Source: Pseudorhizobium banfieldiae (GTDB lineage Bacteria > Pseudomonadota > Alphaproteobacteria > Rhizobiales > Rhizobiaceae). From it: a stretch of DNA of 64,000 nucleotides. The position numbers and the translations under genes were made by a program. The DNA lies in NCBI RefSeq assembly GCF_000967425.1, contig NZ_FO082820.1, positions 372,001-436,000 of the forward strand, read 5' to 3'. Positions 16,375-24,754 of this stretch are shown here, piece after piece. Within the stretch, counting starts at the first letter, position 1, and each line of letters opens with the position of its first letter. The notes beneath the pieces were generated by a model. That model was given only the letters and a program-made list of their open reading frames with translations. It searched no databases and had not been told where the DNA came from.

Positions 16375-16809
16375 TCAGGCGGCGGCCTCGACGCTCCGGC
16401 GGAAAGCACGCCAGCCGCCAAACCGGCTGATGTCCTCGGCCTCCCGGACGGCGATCTCCTCGACGAGGAAGCCCTTCGCAGCCGCCCCGCCACGCAGCTT
16501 GACCGTACCGATACCGAGCGGTGATGGAATGCGCGATACGAACAGACCGAAGGCTTTCGGCGTCAATGCCCAGACTTCCACTTCGATGGCCGCGCCAGCT
16601 TGGCTCTCCACGCGAAGAAGCCCTGGTTTCCTGGGTGCAGTGCCCGGCAGTTCGAAAAGGCGATACTCCGATGTCGTGGCGTCGACGCGTACGAATTTTG
16701 CGTCGAGTTCCACCAGTTCCTTGTTCAGCGGCATGCCGCTCAGATGGGCCCCGACCACCACTAGGTCGATCAGGTCTTCATTCTCTTTTCTTTGCATCGT
16801 GCAATTCAA
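16375..16809 (-). CDS. Stand-alone allophanate hydrolase C-terminal-domain protein
   Basis: A 144-residue protein equivalent to the C-terminal domain of AtzF/DUR-type allophanate hydrolase, recognised by ELPGTAPRKPGLLRV, EVWALTPKAFGLFV, PSPLGIGTVKL and GFLVE...ISRFGGWRAF. In the full enzymes this domain follows an amidase domain and acts in urea/allophanate breakdown. Here the amidase part is absent and the gene is complete with its own start, so it is not a truncation at either end of this frame. It is the last gene of the ABC importer operon, 47 bp after the substrate-binding gene, which suggests the imported compound is urea-like, biuret-like or another nitrogen compound. Confidence 0.75.
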   Translation of the reverse strand: MNCTMQRKENEDLIDLVVVGAHLSGMPLNKELVELDAKFVRVDATTSEYRLFELPGTAPRKPGLLRVESQAGAAIEVEVWALTPKAFGLFVSRIPSPLGIGTVKLRGGAAAKGFLVEEIAVREAEDISRFGGWRAFRRSVEAAA

Positions 16810-16823
16810 GTCCGCTTGAAAGA

Positions 16824-16846
16824 GCCCGCCGGTAAGCCCGGCGGGC
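16824..16846 (-). terminator. Intercistronic GC hairpin after the substrate-binding gene
   Basis: GCCCGCCGG and CCGGCGGGC form a 9-bp stem with a short loop between the substrate-binding gene and the allophanate-type gene. On the minus strand it is followed by CTCTTTC rather than a full T-run, so it may stabilise the upstream mRNA or cause partial termination. Confidence 0.5.
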
Positions 16847-16856
16847 AGGTTACCCG

Positions 16857-17906
16857 TCAGTTCTGAGCCGTCGCTTCGGAGGCCTTCAGGACGATATCAT
16901 CGGTGAGTATCGTGGAGAGATCGACCGGGCCTGCCAGTGCCTTCTGCTCGCCCTCGCCTAGCTGAAGGTAGTCCATGTACACCTTCCAGGCTTCGGGCAG
17001 CATCGTGCCGTGGACCTTAACGCTCTCGGGCGCGGTATAGTAAGTCTGGACCAGCGACCAGAACTGCGGCGCGACAGGGTTGTCACCGAGGGAGGCGGCG
17101 GCGTACTTTGTCTTCAGGAGTTCGAATGCCTTGTCGGGGTTGTCCATGCCCCACTGACGGCCTTTCAGGGTTGCTCGTACGAACTTTACCAGAAGCTCCG
17201 GATCGCTGTCGTAGGTCTCGGCTCGAACCGACAGTGCGTCGCCGGGGAATGCTGCGATAGCTGCCGGAGTGATAGAGCGAGTTTCGATGCCCTGAGCCGG
17301 GATGAGCAGCAGATCTCGCTTGGCCCCGGCATAGGCTTGGATGCGGTCGGTTTCGAATGAACGGATGGTCGTGGGATCGCCTTCGCCGGCCACCACAAGC
17401 TTCACGTCCTCGTCTTCCTTCAGTCCGGTCTCGACGATCGAAGCACGGGTCATCGGAACTTCACCGCCAGCGAGATCCGAGAGGCCGATCGTTTTCCCCT
17501 TCATGTCAGCCATGCTTTTGATGTCGCTGTTTGCCGGCACCACGATGTCAAAGGTGTCAGGGTAGTACACCTGCATGATGGCCTTCAGCGGGAAGCCTCG
17601 TTGTACGGTCTGCATGGTGGCAGCCGAAGAGAAGATGCCCCAGTCGACGTTACCGGCAGCCAGCTGACGAGCAGCATCCGACGACCCCTTGGAATAGTTC
17701 AGGGTCACATCGAGGCCTTCCTCTTTGTAGTAGCCCATCTCCTGGGCCATGTAGATCGGGAACATCTGGGCAGTCGCGCCGCCCTGGGCGGTAACGCCGT
17801 TGAACTTCACCAGCTCTTGTGCCTGCGATGCGGCAGCCATCATGATGATCGCCGTTGCCGTGGCGTAGGCTGTAAAACGGGAAAGCATTCTCGTCGTGGC
17901 AGTCAT
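16857..17906 (-). CDS. ABC transporter substrate-binding protein, NMT1/THI5-like
   Basis: A 349-residue periplasmic protein with a signal peptide: basic start, hydrophobic core IIMMAAASQAQ, and cleavage near residue 30. The mature part shows the NMT1/SsuA-like pattern (FPIYMAQEMGYYKEEGLDV, LAAGNVDWGIFSSAATM, GKTIGLSDLAGGE). This group binds nitrate, sulfonates, pyrimidine precursors, taurine and similar compounds; the ligand here cannot be read from sequence. It is third in the operon after the ATPase and permease, followed by the allophanate-domain protein. Confidence 0.85.
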   Translation of the reverse strand: MTATTRMLSRFTAYATATAIIMMAAASQAQELVKFNGVTAQGGATAQMFPIYMAQEMGYYKEEGLDVTLNYSKGSSDAARQLAAGNVDWGIFSSAATMQTVQRGFPLKAIMQVYYPDTFDIVVPANSDIKSMADMKGKTIGLSDLAGGEVPMTRASIVETGLKEDEDVKLVVAGEGDPTTIRSFETDRIQAYAGAKRDLLLIPAQGIETRSITPAAIAAFPGDALSVRAETYDSDPELLVKFVRATLKGRQWGMDNPDKAFELLKTKYAAASLGDNPVAPQFWSLVQTYYTAPESVKVHGTMLPEAWKVYMDYLQLGEGEQKALAGPVDLSTILTDDIVLKASEATAQN

Positions 17907-17943
17907 GGGAGGTTCTCCTAGTTGTTGGTCTGTATGCTCGGGA

Positions 17944-18819
17944 TCAAAGTTGCTTCCAGAAGACGATCTTTCCCTCCAGCCATTCGATCAGCTGGTAGAC
18001 AAAGAGAGTGAAGAGCGAGAGCAGGATGATGAGCGAGAACACTCCGGCGATATCGAGCTGGAAGTTCATCGCGTAGATCAGGTAGCCGATACCGGCCGAA
18101 GCCCCGACGAATTCGCCGACGATCACGCCCAGCACGGCCAGCGTCCAGCAGAGCTTGACCCCGGCCATCATGATCGGCAGCGCGTTGGGCAGCAGCAGAT
18201 AACGGAACGTCTTCCAGCGGCCGGCGGTGAGCGATTTCATCAGCTTGATCGCGTTCGGATCGACGGAGGAGAGACCGGTCAGCGTGTTGAGAAACATCGG
18301 GAAGAAGCTCATAACAACACCGATCGCGATCTTGGATGCCTGATCGAAGCCGAACCAGGTGACGAAGATCGGTGCAAGAACGATCTTTGGCGGAGCTTGG
18401 ATGGCGACCAGGTAGGGATAGAGAGTGGCGCGGACGCTGGCGAACATCGCCACACTCACGCCGAGGAGAGCCCCGCCGCCAAGTCCGAGCGCGAAGGCCC
18501 AGAGTATTTCTTGAACGGTCACCCAAACGTTGGGCCAGAATGAACTGGAGCCCACAACACGAACCGTCGCTTCGATCGTATCTATCGGCGATGGAATGAT
18601 CAGCGCGTGGACAAAGCCACCCTCTGTGGCGATCGTCCAGGCGATCAGCACGAAGATGCCGAAGCCTATCGCCATCGCGCGATTGGCAATCCGCTCGCGC
18701 TTCTGCTTGATTTGCTCGGAAGCAAGAAATCTTTGGATTGTGTCCGCGTGGACGTTCGCCGCAGGCTTCACCTCCGCCGTAGCGGATGCGGAAGAGATAT
18801 TAAGCGAGGCCATGTTCAT
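17944..18819 (-). CDS. ABC transporter permease, NitT/TauT (SsuC-like)
   Basis: A 291-residue inner-membrane protein with about six membrane helices, after a roughly 45-residue N-terminal cytoplasmic stretch. It carries the BPD_transp_1 pattern, with the coupling-loop segment FLNTLTGLSSVDPNAIKLMK and the EFVGASAGIGYLI motif near the C-terminus that is typical of SsuC/TauC permeases. It pairs with the ATPase gene 21 bp upstream and the binding-protein gene downstream. A start at the second methionine (residue 3) is equally possible. Confidence 0.85.
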   Translation of the reverse strand: MNMASLNISSASATAEVKPAANVHADTIQRFLASEQIKQKRERIANRAMAIGFGIFVLIAWTIATEGGFVHALIIPSPIDTIEATVRVVGSSSFWPNVWVTVQEILWAFALGLGGGALLGVSVAMFASVRATLYPYLVAIQAPPKIVLAPIFVTWFGFDQASKIAIGVVMSFFPMFLNTLTGLSSVDPNAIKLMKSLTAGRWKTFRYLLLPNALPIMMAGVKLCWTLAVLGVIVGEFVGASAGIGYLIYAMNFQLDIAGVFSLIILLSLFTLFVYQLIEWLEGKIVFWKQL

Positions 18820-18840
18820 TTGTCTCGTTCCTTCTGGTCA

Positions 18841-19605
18841 TCAGTGATCGACGCCGAGCATCCGGCGGATGTCGAACACCAATTCGGAATAGCGGGGGTC
18901 GCGCATCACCTCTGGCTTGCGCGGTCGGGGAAGGTCGACGTCCACGATGCCCTCCAGGCGGCCTGGGCGCGGCGTCATCACGAAAATGCGGTCGGAAAGA
19001 AAGACTGCTTCGCCGATGTTGTGGGTGACGAAGATCACAGTTTTGCTGGTCTTCTCCCAGATACGGAGCAGCTCGACATTCATCGTCTCGCGGGTGAATT
19101 CATCGAGTGCGCCAAACGGCTCGTCCATCAGGAGAACCTTCGGATCGTGGGCAAGAAGCCTTGCCAGCGCCACGCGTTGGCGCATTCCACCGGAAAGCTC
19201 TCCGGGATATCTGTCGCCGAAGCCGTTGAGCCCGACCATGTCGAGCAACCTGTCGGCTTCTTCCGCCTGTTGCTTGCGATCGAGGCCGAGGATGATGCCC
19301 GGCAGCTCCACGTTTTGCCGGATGGTTCGCCAGGGAAAGAGCACGGAGGTCTGGAACATCATCCCGATCTCGGCTCGGGGCCCGTCGTGCTCCTTGTCTG
19401 ATAGCAGCAGCACGCCTTCCGTCTGATTTTCGAGCCCGCCGAGGATCGACAGCAGAGTTGACTTGCCGCATCCGCTTGGCCCGACCAGCGAAATGAACTC
19501 GCCTTCATTCACATCGAACGACACGTCAGACAGAGCCACCAGTGGTCCTGTCGCTGTGGCGTAGACTTTGCTGAGATGCGATCCCTCTATCAAACCGGCA
19601 GTCAT
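18841..19605 (-). CDS. ABC transporter ATP-binding protein, NitT/TauT (SsuB-like)
   Basis: A 254-residue ATPase from the ATG at 19605, which has GGAG at good spacing; an upstream frame to 19644 does not. Walker A is GPSGCGKSTL (near 44), the signature is LSGGMRQRVALAR, and Walker B is VLLMDEPFGALD, followed by the THNIGEA switch histidine. It is the first gene of the four-gene importer operon. A palindrome lies 18-40 bp upstream of its start. Confidence 0.9.
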   Translation of the reverse strand: MTAGLIEGSHLSKVYATATGPLVALSDVSFDVNEGEFISLVGPSGCGKSTLLSILGGLENQTEGVLLLSDKEHDGPRAEIGMMFQTSVLFPWRTIRQNVELPGIILGLDRKQQAEEADRLLDMVGLNGFGDRYPGELSGGMRQRVALARLLAHDPKVLLMDEPFGALDEFTRETMNVELLRIWEKTSKTVIFVTHNIGEAVFLSDRIFVMTPRPGRLEGIVDVDLPRPRKPEVMRDPRYSELVFDIRRMLGVDH

Positions 19606-19621
19606 GAACTTCTCCACATAA

Positions 19622-19645
19622 ATTGCATGCAAAATAGAATGCAAT
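19622..19645. promoter_or_regulatory. Candidate GntR operator before the ABC importer operon
   Basis: ATTGCAT at 19622-19628 and ATGCAAT at 19639-19645 form an inverted repeat, and the first arm lies in a perfect TTGCATGCAA palindrome (19623-19632). FadR-subgroup GntR proteins often bind sites of TTGnATnCAA form. It is 17 bp from the ATPase start codon, suitable for repression. Confidence 0.5.
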
Positions 19646-20048
19646 GCGCGTGCCAGTTGGAAAGAAAGCTATGTAAGCAGTTAGTTAGCGGAAGGGACGT
19701 CAGGTGCCTGAAGACAAAAAATCCGCCTTCGGTCGTCCATCAAGCAGAATGAGCAAAACTTGAGCGTCGATAGGGGGGCGTCCTGCCGAGCCAATGCACC
19801 GCCGTCTGATTAAGTGCGAACGTCTGCTGTATTTGTCCTTGGTAGGGCATCAGATCATCTGAAGCTGAGCGCAGGGCGGGCTTCCAGTACCATTGGAGGC
19901 TTTGATTGGAACCTTGGCGGCCGCAATGCCGACACTGCTTGATGCCGCGTTTCGCGTGTAATCTGCACGCGGCTTGTGCGCCCAGCTGAACAGCTAACGC
20001 AGGGAAGAAGCATGCCGCTGTTATTCCTGAGAGCTTGGCAGCAGCTAT
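19646..20048. other. Intergenic region between the ABC operon and the integrase
   Basis: About 400 bp with no supported gene. A minus-strand frame (19740-20063, 107 codons) includes a CRHCGR cysteine pair that could be a fragment of a zinc-ribbon protein, but there is no ribosome site and I recognise no family. Confidence 0.4.
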
Positions 20049-20071
20049 GAAAACGTCTTCCAACGAAGACG
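20049..20071 (-). terminator. Rho-independent terminator of the integrase gene
   Basis: On the minus strand CGTCTTC-GTTG-GAAGACG is followed by TTTTC, 10 bp after the integrase stop codon. The stem is 7 bp with a 4-nt loop. Confidence 0.7.
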
Positions 20072-20080
20072 GCGTGGAAA

Positions 20081-22030
20081 TCAGGCTTTTCCCTTACGCG
20101 CCCATGGCGGGGCCTGCTTGTTTTCCACCCATGGGAGAAGCTGTAGCGGAGCGGGTTCGATAGTGGCGGTGATGACCGGGTATTTGGTCAACGCGCTGCG
20201 CATCAACGGGAGGCCTGCTGGATTGGTGTAGCGTGTATTTGTTTCGCTGCCCTCGCTCAGTCTTCCCGAAATATCGTCAATCACCTCTGTTGGTACGCCT
20301 GCTTGCTTCAGTGTATCCGCCATGCCGTGGCGAAGGGCATGCAGGGAGCGCTTCCACATGTTCTCCCCCAGTGCCTCCTGCATGATTGGGGTAAACGTGT
20401 CGTAGAAGCGGTCCCCAGGGTCATTCCTGGTCCTGTCGGAGAACAGGTCTGGGAACAACGCTTCGTAGCCAAGCTGCTTGATCGCCGCGTGATACTGGAC
20501 GAATCCAAGCCGAACTAGCTCATCTGGGACGGGGAGGGTCCTGTGAGATTGCGCGTTTTTCAGCCGCCGCAACGCGTTCGTTCTCAGCTGGATGACAAGC
20601 CCGTGCTGATCTTGCTCCACGTCGTCAACGGCGAGACCGGCAAACTCGTTACGTCTCGCACCAAGATAGGTGAAAAGGATCGGGAGATAGTACAGGGCAT
20701 CATGGAAGATGTGCCGGCCGGGCTTCTTTCTCCCACGCCTGCAATCCAGCGAGCCGGTGTAGATCGGACTCGCGAATATGGGTGCGATGTCCTGCGGCGA
20801 CGGCTTGTACTGCTGCAATCGGATTAGCCCCGCTTTCGGCTTCTTCGGACGCAAACCGTCAAAAGACCAGTCAGCGACATCGAAACCGTGACCGCGCACA
20901 TGCTTCAGGAAGTGTTGCAGGTTCCCGAAATGCTTGCGGATCGTTGCGGTGGAAAGACCAACCTTGGCCTTCGTTCCCGTGGCCTCGGCAGCCTTCCGCA
21001 ACCGGTCGCCTTCCGCGCGTAGTTCGAGCGCCGACATGGCTCTCATTCGGCTGCTTCGGCCCCAGTCCGTCGGAATGTCGTTGAAGTGCTGACGCAGCCG
21101 GCCAATGTGATACTGCTCGATTTGCCCGGAATGCTCGACGCCATGTTCTGCAAGGACCGACTTGAACATCCGCACCAGCGCCATGGCGTCCCGCGCGGTC
21201 GCCGGCTCCCATTCCTTTCCCATGTTCGCGATCAGCTTTTCGCATTCCTGCTCAAACTCGGAAACTGCAACAACCCGCTGTTCGCCCTCCTGACGCTTGG
21301 ATGCCGTCCCCGTGCTTCTGACGTCGGCACTGGGATTGTCCGTTCTGCTCCTCAATTTGAATTCGCTCAGGCTGCGATCCACTAGTTCGTGGCGGTCGTT
21401 GATATCCAGCAGGGCTGCTGCCCGACCTTCGAAGATTTTCGACATCGCCCGCTCGCGGTTGAGCGCGGTGTCCGGAATATCGAAGTTGTAGATCAGCCGT
21501 CGGATGCCGTCTTCGAAGCCCGTGCTACGCGCAATGGACAGTTCCGCGCGATAGTTCGCCCGGATAGCCTCGATATGGGAAACCGGAACTTCGTTCTTCA
21601 GGAGAAAGGCGAGGCCGGGACAGTTCTCTTCGAGGCTGAGGTCTGAACGGGTCCCGAACTTCGCGAGGAGCTGATATGCCCAGCCGACCTCAAGGTCGAG
21701 TTCCATCTCCATGACGTCGGCACCGCGCCCATTGCGCTTGGCCACGGTGCTGATGTCATCGAGCCTCTCCAGTTCCCTGTCCCGCTCGTGTTCGAAGAGT
21801 TTCTGGAGTTGCTGCTTGGACATCGTTTCCTGCGACCGCATTTTCAGTTCGGCCAGCCGCGTGTTGAGCTTGCGGCCGATGATCTGTGCCTTCCTATGAT
21901 CAGAACAGTGAAGGGTCAGTGAAAGCCGGCTGCCTGGTGGGCATTGAATGAAGGCGGCTGGAATGCGTGGTCGCCAGTAAAAGATGTTTCCGCGGCGGAT
22001 GAGATTCTCGACTTCGTGGCGGACAGCCAT
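20081..22030 (-). CDS. Tyrosine site-specific integrase with DUF6538-type N-terminus
   Basis: A 649-residue protein from the ATG at 22030, which begins MAVRHEVENLIRRGNIFYWR, the usual start of DUF6538 integrases; a frame to 22102 adds unlikely sequence. The catalytic domain shows the first arginine in YLGARRNEFAGL, the H-x-x-R box in LHALRHGMADTL and the tyrosine nucleophile in TNTRYTN. The middle contains a core-binding SAM-like region. It sits 160 bp from the tRNA-Gln 3' end and reads away from it, as in tRNA-targeting islands. All catalytic residues appear present, so it may be active. No excisionase gene was found in the window. Confidence 0.9.
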   Translation of the reverse strand: MAVRHEVENLIRRGNIFYWRPRIPAAFIQCPPGSRLSLTLHCSDHRKAQIIGRKLNTRLAELKMRSQETMSKQQLQKLFEHERDRELERLDDISTVAKRNGRGADVMEMELDLEVGWAYQLLAKFGTRSDLSLEENCPGLAFLLKNEVPVSHIEAIRANYRAELSIARSTGFEDGIRRLIYNFDIPDTALNRERAMSKIFEGRAAALLDINDRHELVDRSLSEFKLRSRTDNPSADVRSTGTASKRQEGEQRVVAVSEFEQECEKLIANMGKEWEPATARDAMALVRMFKSVLAEHGVEHSGQIEQYHIGRLRQHFNDIPTDWGRSSRMRAMSALELRAEGDRLRKAAEATGTKAKVGLSTATIRKHFGNLQHFLKHVRGHGFDVADWSFDGLRPKKPKAGLIRLQQYKPSPQDIAPIFASPIYTGSLDCRRGRKKPGRHIFHDALYYLPILFTYLGARRNEFAGLAVDDVEQDQHGLVIQLRTNALRRLKNAQSHRTLPVPDELVRLGFVQYHAAIKQLGYEALFPDLFSDRTRNDPGDRFYDTFTPIMQEALGENMWKRSLHALRHGMADTLKQAGVPTEVIDDISGRLSEGSETNTRYTNPAGLPLMRSALTKYPVITATIEPAPLQLLPWVENKQAPPWARKGKA

Positions 22031-22189
22031 GACGAAGATACCCTGTGTCGGGCCCAAGGTGCTTGCCGCGCCAACTCCGGCTTGGGCATCACCTTTGGGC
22101 ATCAGTTCTGGGCATCAGGTCGCCAATGATGCCAAAACGGGATCCGGCACGACTGGAAAAACAAGGAAATCAGGGCTTTTCGGGAGAAT

Positions 22190-22263
22190 TGGCTGGGGAA
22201 CCTGGATTCGAACCAGGACTAACGGAGTCAGAGTCCGTGGGTCTACCGTTAACCTATTCCCCA
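22190..22263 (-). tRNA. tRNA-Gln (anticodon CTG)
   Basis: The minus strand folds as a 74-nt tRNA including an encoded CCA end. The acceptor stem is TGGGGAA with TTCCCCA, the anticodon stem ACGGA/TCCGT holds a loop CTCTGAC, and the T-loop is GGTTCGAATCC. The anticodon CTG reads CAG (Gln). Its 3' end faces the integrase gene and is the probable attachment site. Confidence 0.95.
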
Positions 22264-22517
22264 AGAATAGCGCGGCGGCATCCGTCGCTCGGTGTGGGCG
22301 GCTTATAGCCAAAGCGCGGGCGGATGCAAATACCCTTTTTGAAAAAGTTTGCGCCTCGGCCATGTGGGTGCTCAGGGTGGCGGATGTTCGAGAGCGAGTT
22401 AGGCGGTCGAAAAAGCGATTGGCGAAACCGCCGCTCGCTGTTATCTTCCGCTCAACGAAACAGATGGACGCCTGCTGCATGCCATGATGGCGTTGCGCGG
22501 CGAGATGGATAGAAGTG

Positions 22518-24032
22518 ATGGACCCCGAGGGCGGCGGAAAGCCGCAGCAGGGCGGGGCATCGGCTGAAGGGCGGGGCGACGCAAAGACCCGCCGCCGCAG
22601 GGCGAAGCGGAACGGCAAACGCCGTCACGCGGCGCCCAGCATGCATGGCGGACTAGCACAGGATGCTGGTCAGGGCCATGTCGAGCCGAGCAACGCCGAA
22701 AGTCCCAAACGCAAGCGAAAGCGGCGGCGTGTGCGATCGGCCTCGACTGCCGAAGCCATGACGCAGGCAACGGCCGGCACATCTGCGTCCCGGCGCGAAA
22801 GCACCGATGTCGGAACCCGCGGGGACCGCGACCGGACACGCAAGCGCCGCAAGAAGAACCCTCATGGGCGCGAGTTGCAGGGTCGGCCGCTTGCCCAGCC
22901 GCGCCATGCGCCTGCCTATGCGCCCGAGAAGGCCGTCACGGCGTCTGCGTACCCTCAGACGCCGCAGGTGGCCGCGGAGCCAAGCCGGCCGTCCTTCAGG
23001 GATGACTACTACGCAGCGCTCGACCTCGGCACGAACAACTGCCGCCTTCTGGTCGCCCAGCCGACACGGCCGGGTCAGTTCCGGGTCGTCGATGCCTTCT
23101 CGAGGATCGTCAGGCTCGGTGAAGGCTTGGCCGCGAACCGTAGGCTTTCCAACGAGGCAATGGACCGGGCCGTCGAGGCGCTGAAGGTCTGCGCCGCAAA
23201 GCTCTCAAGCCGGCCCATCCGCAAGATGCGCCTCATCGCCACCGAAGCGTGCCGGGCAGCCGAGAATGGGGAAGAGTTCCTCGATCGCGTGGTGCGCGAA
23301 ACCAGCCTAACGCTCGAGATCATCGATCGCGAAACCGAGGCCCGCCTTGCGGTCTCCGGCTGCTCCTCGCTGGTCGGACGGGAGGCCCGTTCGGTGGTGC
23401 TGTTCGACATCGGCGGTGGCTCCTCGGAGATCGCGGTCATCCGGATCGGTGATAGCCGCTCCAACAGGCTTGCCAACCATATTACCCACTGGACGTCGCT
23501 TCCTGTGGGTGTCGTGACCCTGTCGGAACGCCACGGCGGACGCGACGTGACGCCGGATGTCTTTGCCGGCATGGTCGCAGAGGTGGAGGACATGCTGGCC
23601 CGCTTCGAAGCGCCGCCGGTGACGGGCCTCCACCGGCACGATGCCGAAGGCTTCCATTTGATTGGAACCTCGGGCACGGTGACAACGCTTGCAGGCGTTC
23701 ATCTCGACCTGCCGCGCTACGATCGCCGCAAGGTCGACGGGCTGTGGCTTTCCGATGCGGAGGTTTCGGCGATGCAGGCGAAGCTCTTGTCGTGGGATTT
23801 CGCCGGCCGCGCCGCCAATCCCTGCATCGGGCCGGACAGGGCAGACCTGGTGCTCGCCGGATGCGCCATTCTGGAGGCGATCCGCAGGCGCTGGCCAAGC
23901 CCGCGTATGCGTGTTGCGGATCGTGGGCTGCGCGAAGGGATTCTGACCGACATGATGGCGGATGACGGGGCTTGGCGCCGCAGCCGCCCGCGCCGTGACA
24001 TGGAGTGGCAGGGAGAGGGGAAGCGTCGATGA
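22518..24032 (+). CDS. ppx: Exopolyphosphatase/GppA-family phosphatase with basic N-terminal extension
   Basis: A 504-residue protein; ATG 22518 is chosen, with a GTG one codon earlier also possible. Residues 1-155 are low-complexity, rich in Arg/Lys, Pro and Gly, and likely disordered. The Ppx/GppA ASKHA domain then begins with [14 protein letters not shown] (phosphate-1 loop), [16 protein letters not shown] segments and the phosphate-2 motif [15 protein letters not shown]. These enzymes hydrolyse polyphosphate or pppGpp. The gene overlaps rlmE by ATGA, an arrangement common in rhizobia. The long basic tail may bind RNA, DNA or polyphosphate, but that is inference. Confidence 0.88.
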   Translation: MDPEGGGKPQQGGASAEGRGDAKTRRRRAKRNGKRRHAAPSMHGGLAQDAGQGHVEPSNAESPKRKRKRRRVRSASTAEAMTQATAGTSASRRESTDVGTRGDRDRTRKRRKKNPHGRELQGRPLAQPRHAPAYAPEKAVTASAYPQTPQVAAEPSRPSFRDDYYAALDLGTNNCRLLVAQPTRPGQFRVVDAFSRIVRLGEGLAANRRLSNEAMDRAVEALKVCAAKLSSRPIRKMRLIATEACRAAENGEEFLDRVVRETSLTLEIIDRETEARLAVSGCSSLVGREARSVVLFDIGGGSSEIAVIRIGDSRSNRLANHITHWTSLPVGVVTLSERHGGRDVTPDVFAGMVAEVEDMLARFEAPPVTGLHRHDAEGFHLIGTSGTVTTLAGVHLDLPRYDRRKVDGLWLSDAEVSAMQAKLLSWDFAGRAANPCIGPDRADLVLAGCAILEAIRRRWPSPRMRVADRGLREGILTDMMADDGAWRRSRPRRDMEWQGEGKRR

Positions 24033-24754
24033 CGAAACCACCGGTCGCGGGCAACCGGACGGGCCGCAAGCTCGGCCAGAAGGTCAAGAAGGGCAAGCTG
24101 AAGGCGTCTTCGCGGCGCTGGATCGAGCGGCATATCAACGATCCCTATGTGCAGAGAGCAAAGCTTGAGGGTTACCGTGCCCGGGCGGCCTTCAAACTTC
24201 TTGAAATCGACGAGAAGCACCAGATCCTCAAGGGTGCTCGGCGGATCATCGATCTTGGCGCCGCCCCGGGGAGTTGGTCCCAGATCGCCGCCAAGGTGAC
24301 GGGATCGACGGATGAGGACATCCGGGTGGCGGCGATCGACTTTCTCGAAATGGCGCCGCTGCCAGGTGTGAAGATCCTGCAGCTTGACTTCCTCGACCCC
24401 TCGGCCCCGCAACAACTGACCGAGGCGATCGGTGGAGCGCCGGACCTCGTGATTTCCGACATGGCCGCACCCACCACGGGTCACCAGAAGACGGATCACC
24501 TGAGGACGATGCATCTTTGCGAGGTGGCCGCCTACTTCGCGGTCGATGTCCTGAAGGACGGAGGACACTTTCTGGCGAAGACCTTTCAGGGCGGTACCGA
24601 ACGCGACCTTCTCAACATGCTCAAGCAGAACTTCCGGCAGGTGATCCACATCAAGCCAGGCGCCTCGCGTTCGGAATCGGTCGAGATGTTCCTCCTGGCC
24701 AAGCACTTCAAGGGGCGCAAGGCGGAGGTGGAGCCGGACGAGGCGGAAGCCTGA
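24029..24754 (+). CDS. rlmE: 23S rRNA 2'-O-ribose U2552 methyltransferase RlmE (FtsJ)
   Basis: A 241-residue enzyme from the ATG at 24029, which overlaps the ppx stop and has GGGGAAG upstream. The SAM-binding motif [13 protein letters not shown] and the K-D-K-E tetrad (K in RARAAFKL, D in [10 protein letters not shown] in [10 protein letters not shown] in SRSESVEMF) are present. It methylates the ribose of U2552 in the 23S rRNA A-loop late in 50S assembly. The N-terminal 40 residues are lysine/arginine-rich, as in other alphaproteobacterial forms. Confidence 0.95.
   Translation: MTKPPVAGNRTGRKLGQKVKKGKLKASSRRWIERHINDPYVQRAKLEGYRARAAFKLLEIDEKHQILKGARRIIDLGAAPGSWSQIAAKVTGSTDEDIRVAAIDFLEMAPLPGVKILQLDFLDPSAPQQLTEAIGGAPDLVISDMAAPTTGHQKTDHLRTMHLCEVAAYFAVDVLKDGGHFLAKTFQGGTERDLLNMLKQNFRQVIHIKPGASRSESVEMFLLAKHFKGRKAEVEPDEAEA

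Larger units (their letters stand above)
1..22192. mobile_element. Genomic island integrated at tRNA-Gln (right end; left end outside window)
   Basis: A full tyrosine integrase gene ends the cargo 160 bp from the 3' end of a tRNA-Gln gene, the usual layout of integrase-driven islands. The cargo is accessory: DNA phosphorothioation genes, a nuclease/AAA/peptidase cassette and a nitrogen-type ABC importer. Hand counts of single lines show mixed composition (55% GC at 7501-7560, 67% at 10681-10740), suggesting a mosaic origin. Housekeeping genes begin directly to the right of the tRNA. I could not find the second attachment site, a duplicate of the tRNA 3' end, within the window, so it must lie left of position 1 if the model is right. 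Confidence 0.7.

Noticed and set aside
16809..16857. CRISPR array or riboswitch anywhere in the window
   Set aside because: No evenly spaced direct repeats and no recognised riboswitch core were seen; the repeats at 14.7-15.7 kb are irregularly spaced.
19740..20063. 107-codon minus-strand frame between the ABC operon and integrase
   Set aside because: Contains a CRHCGR pair but no start signal or wider match; it overlaps the integrase terminator.
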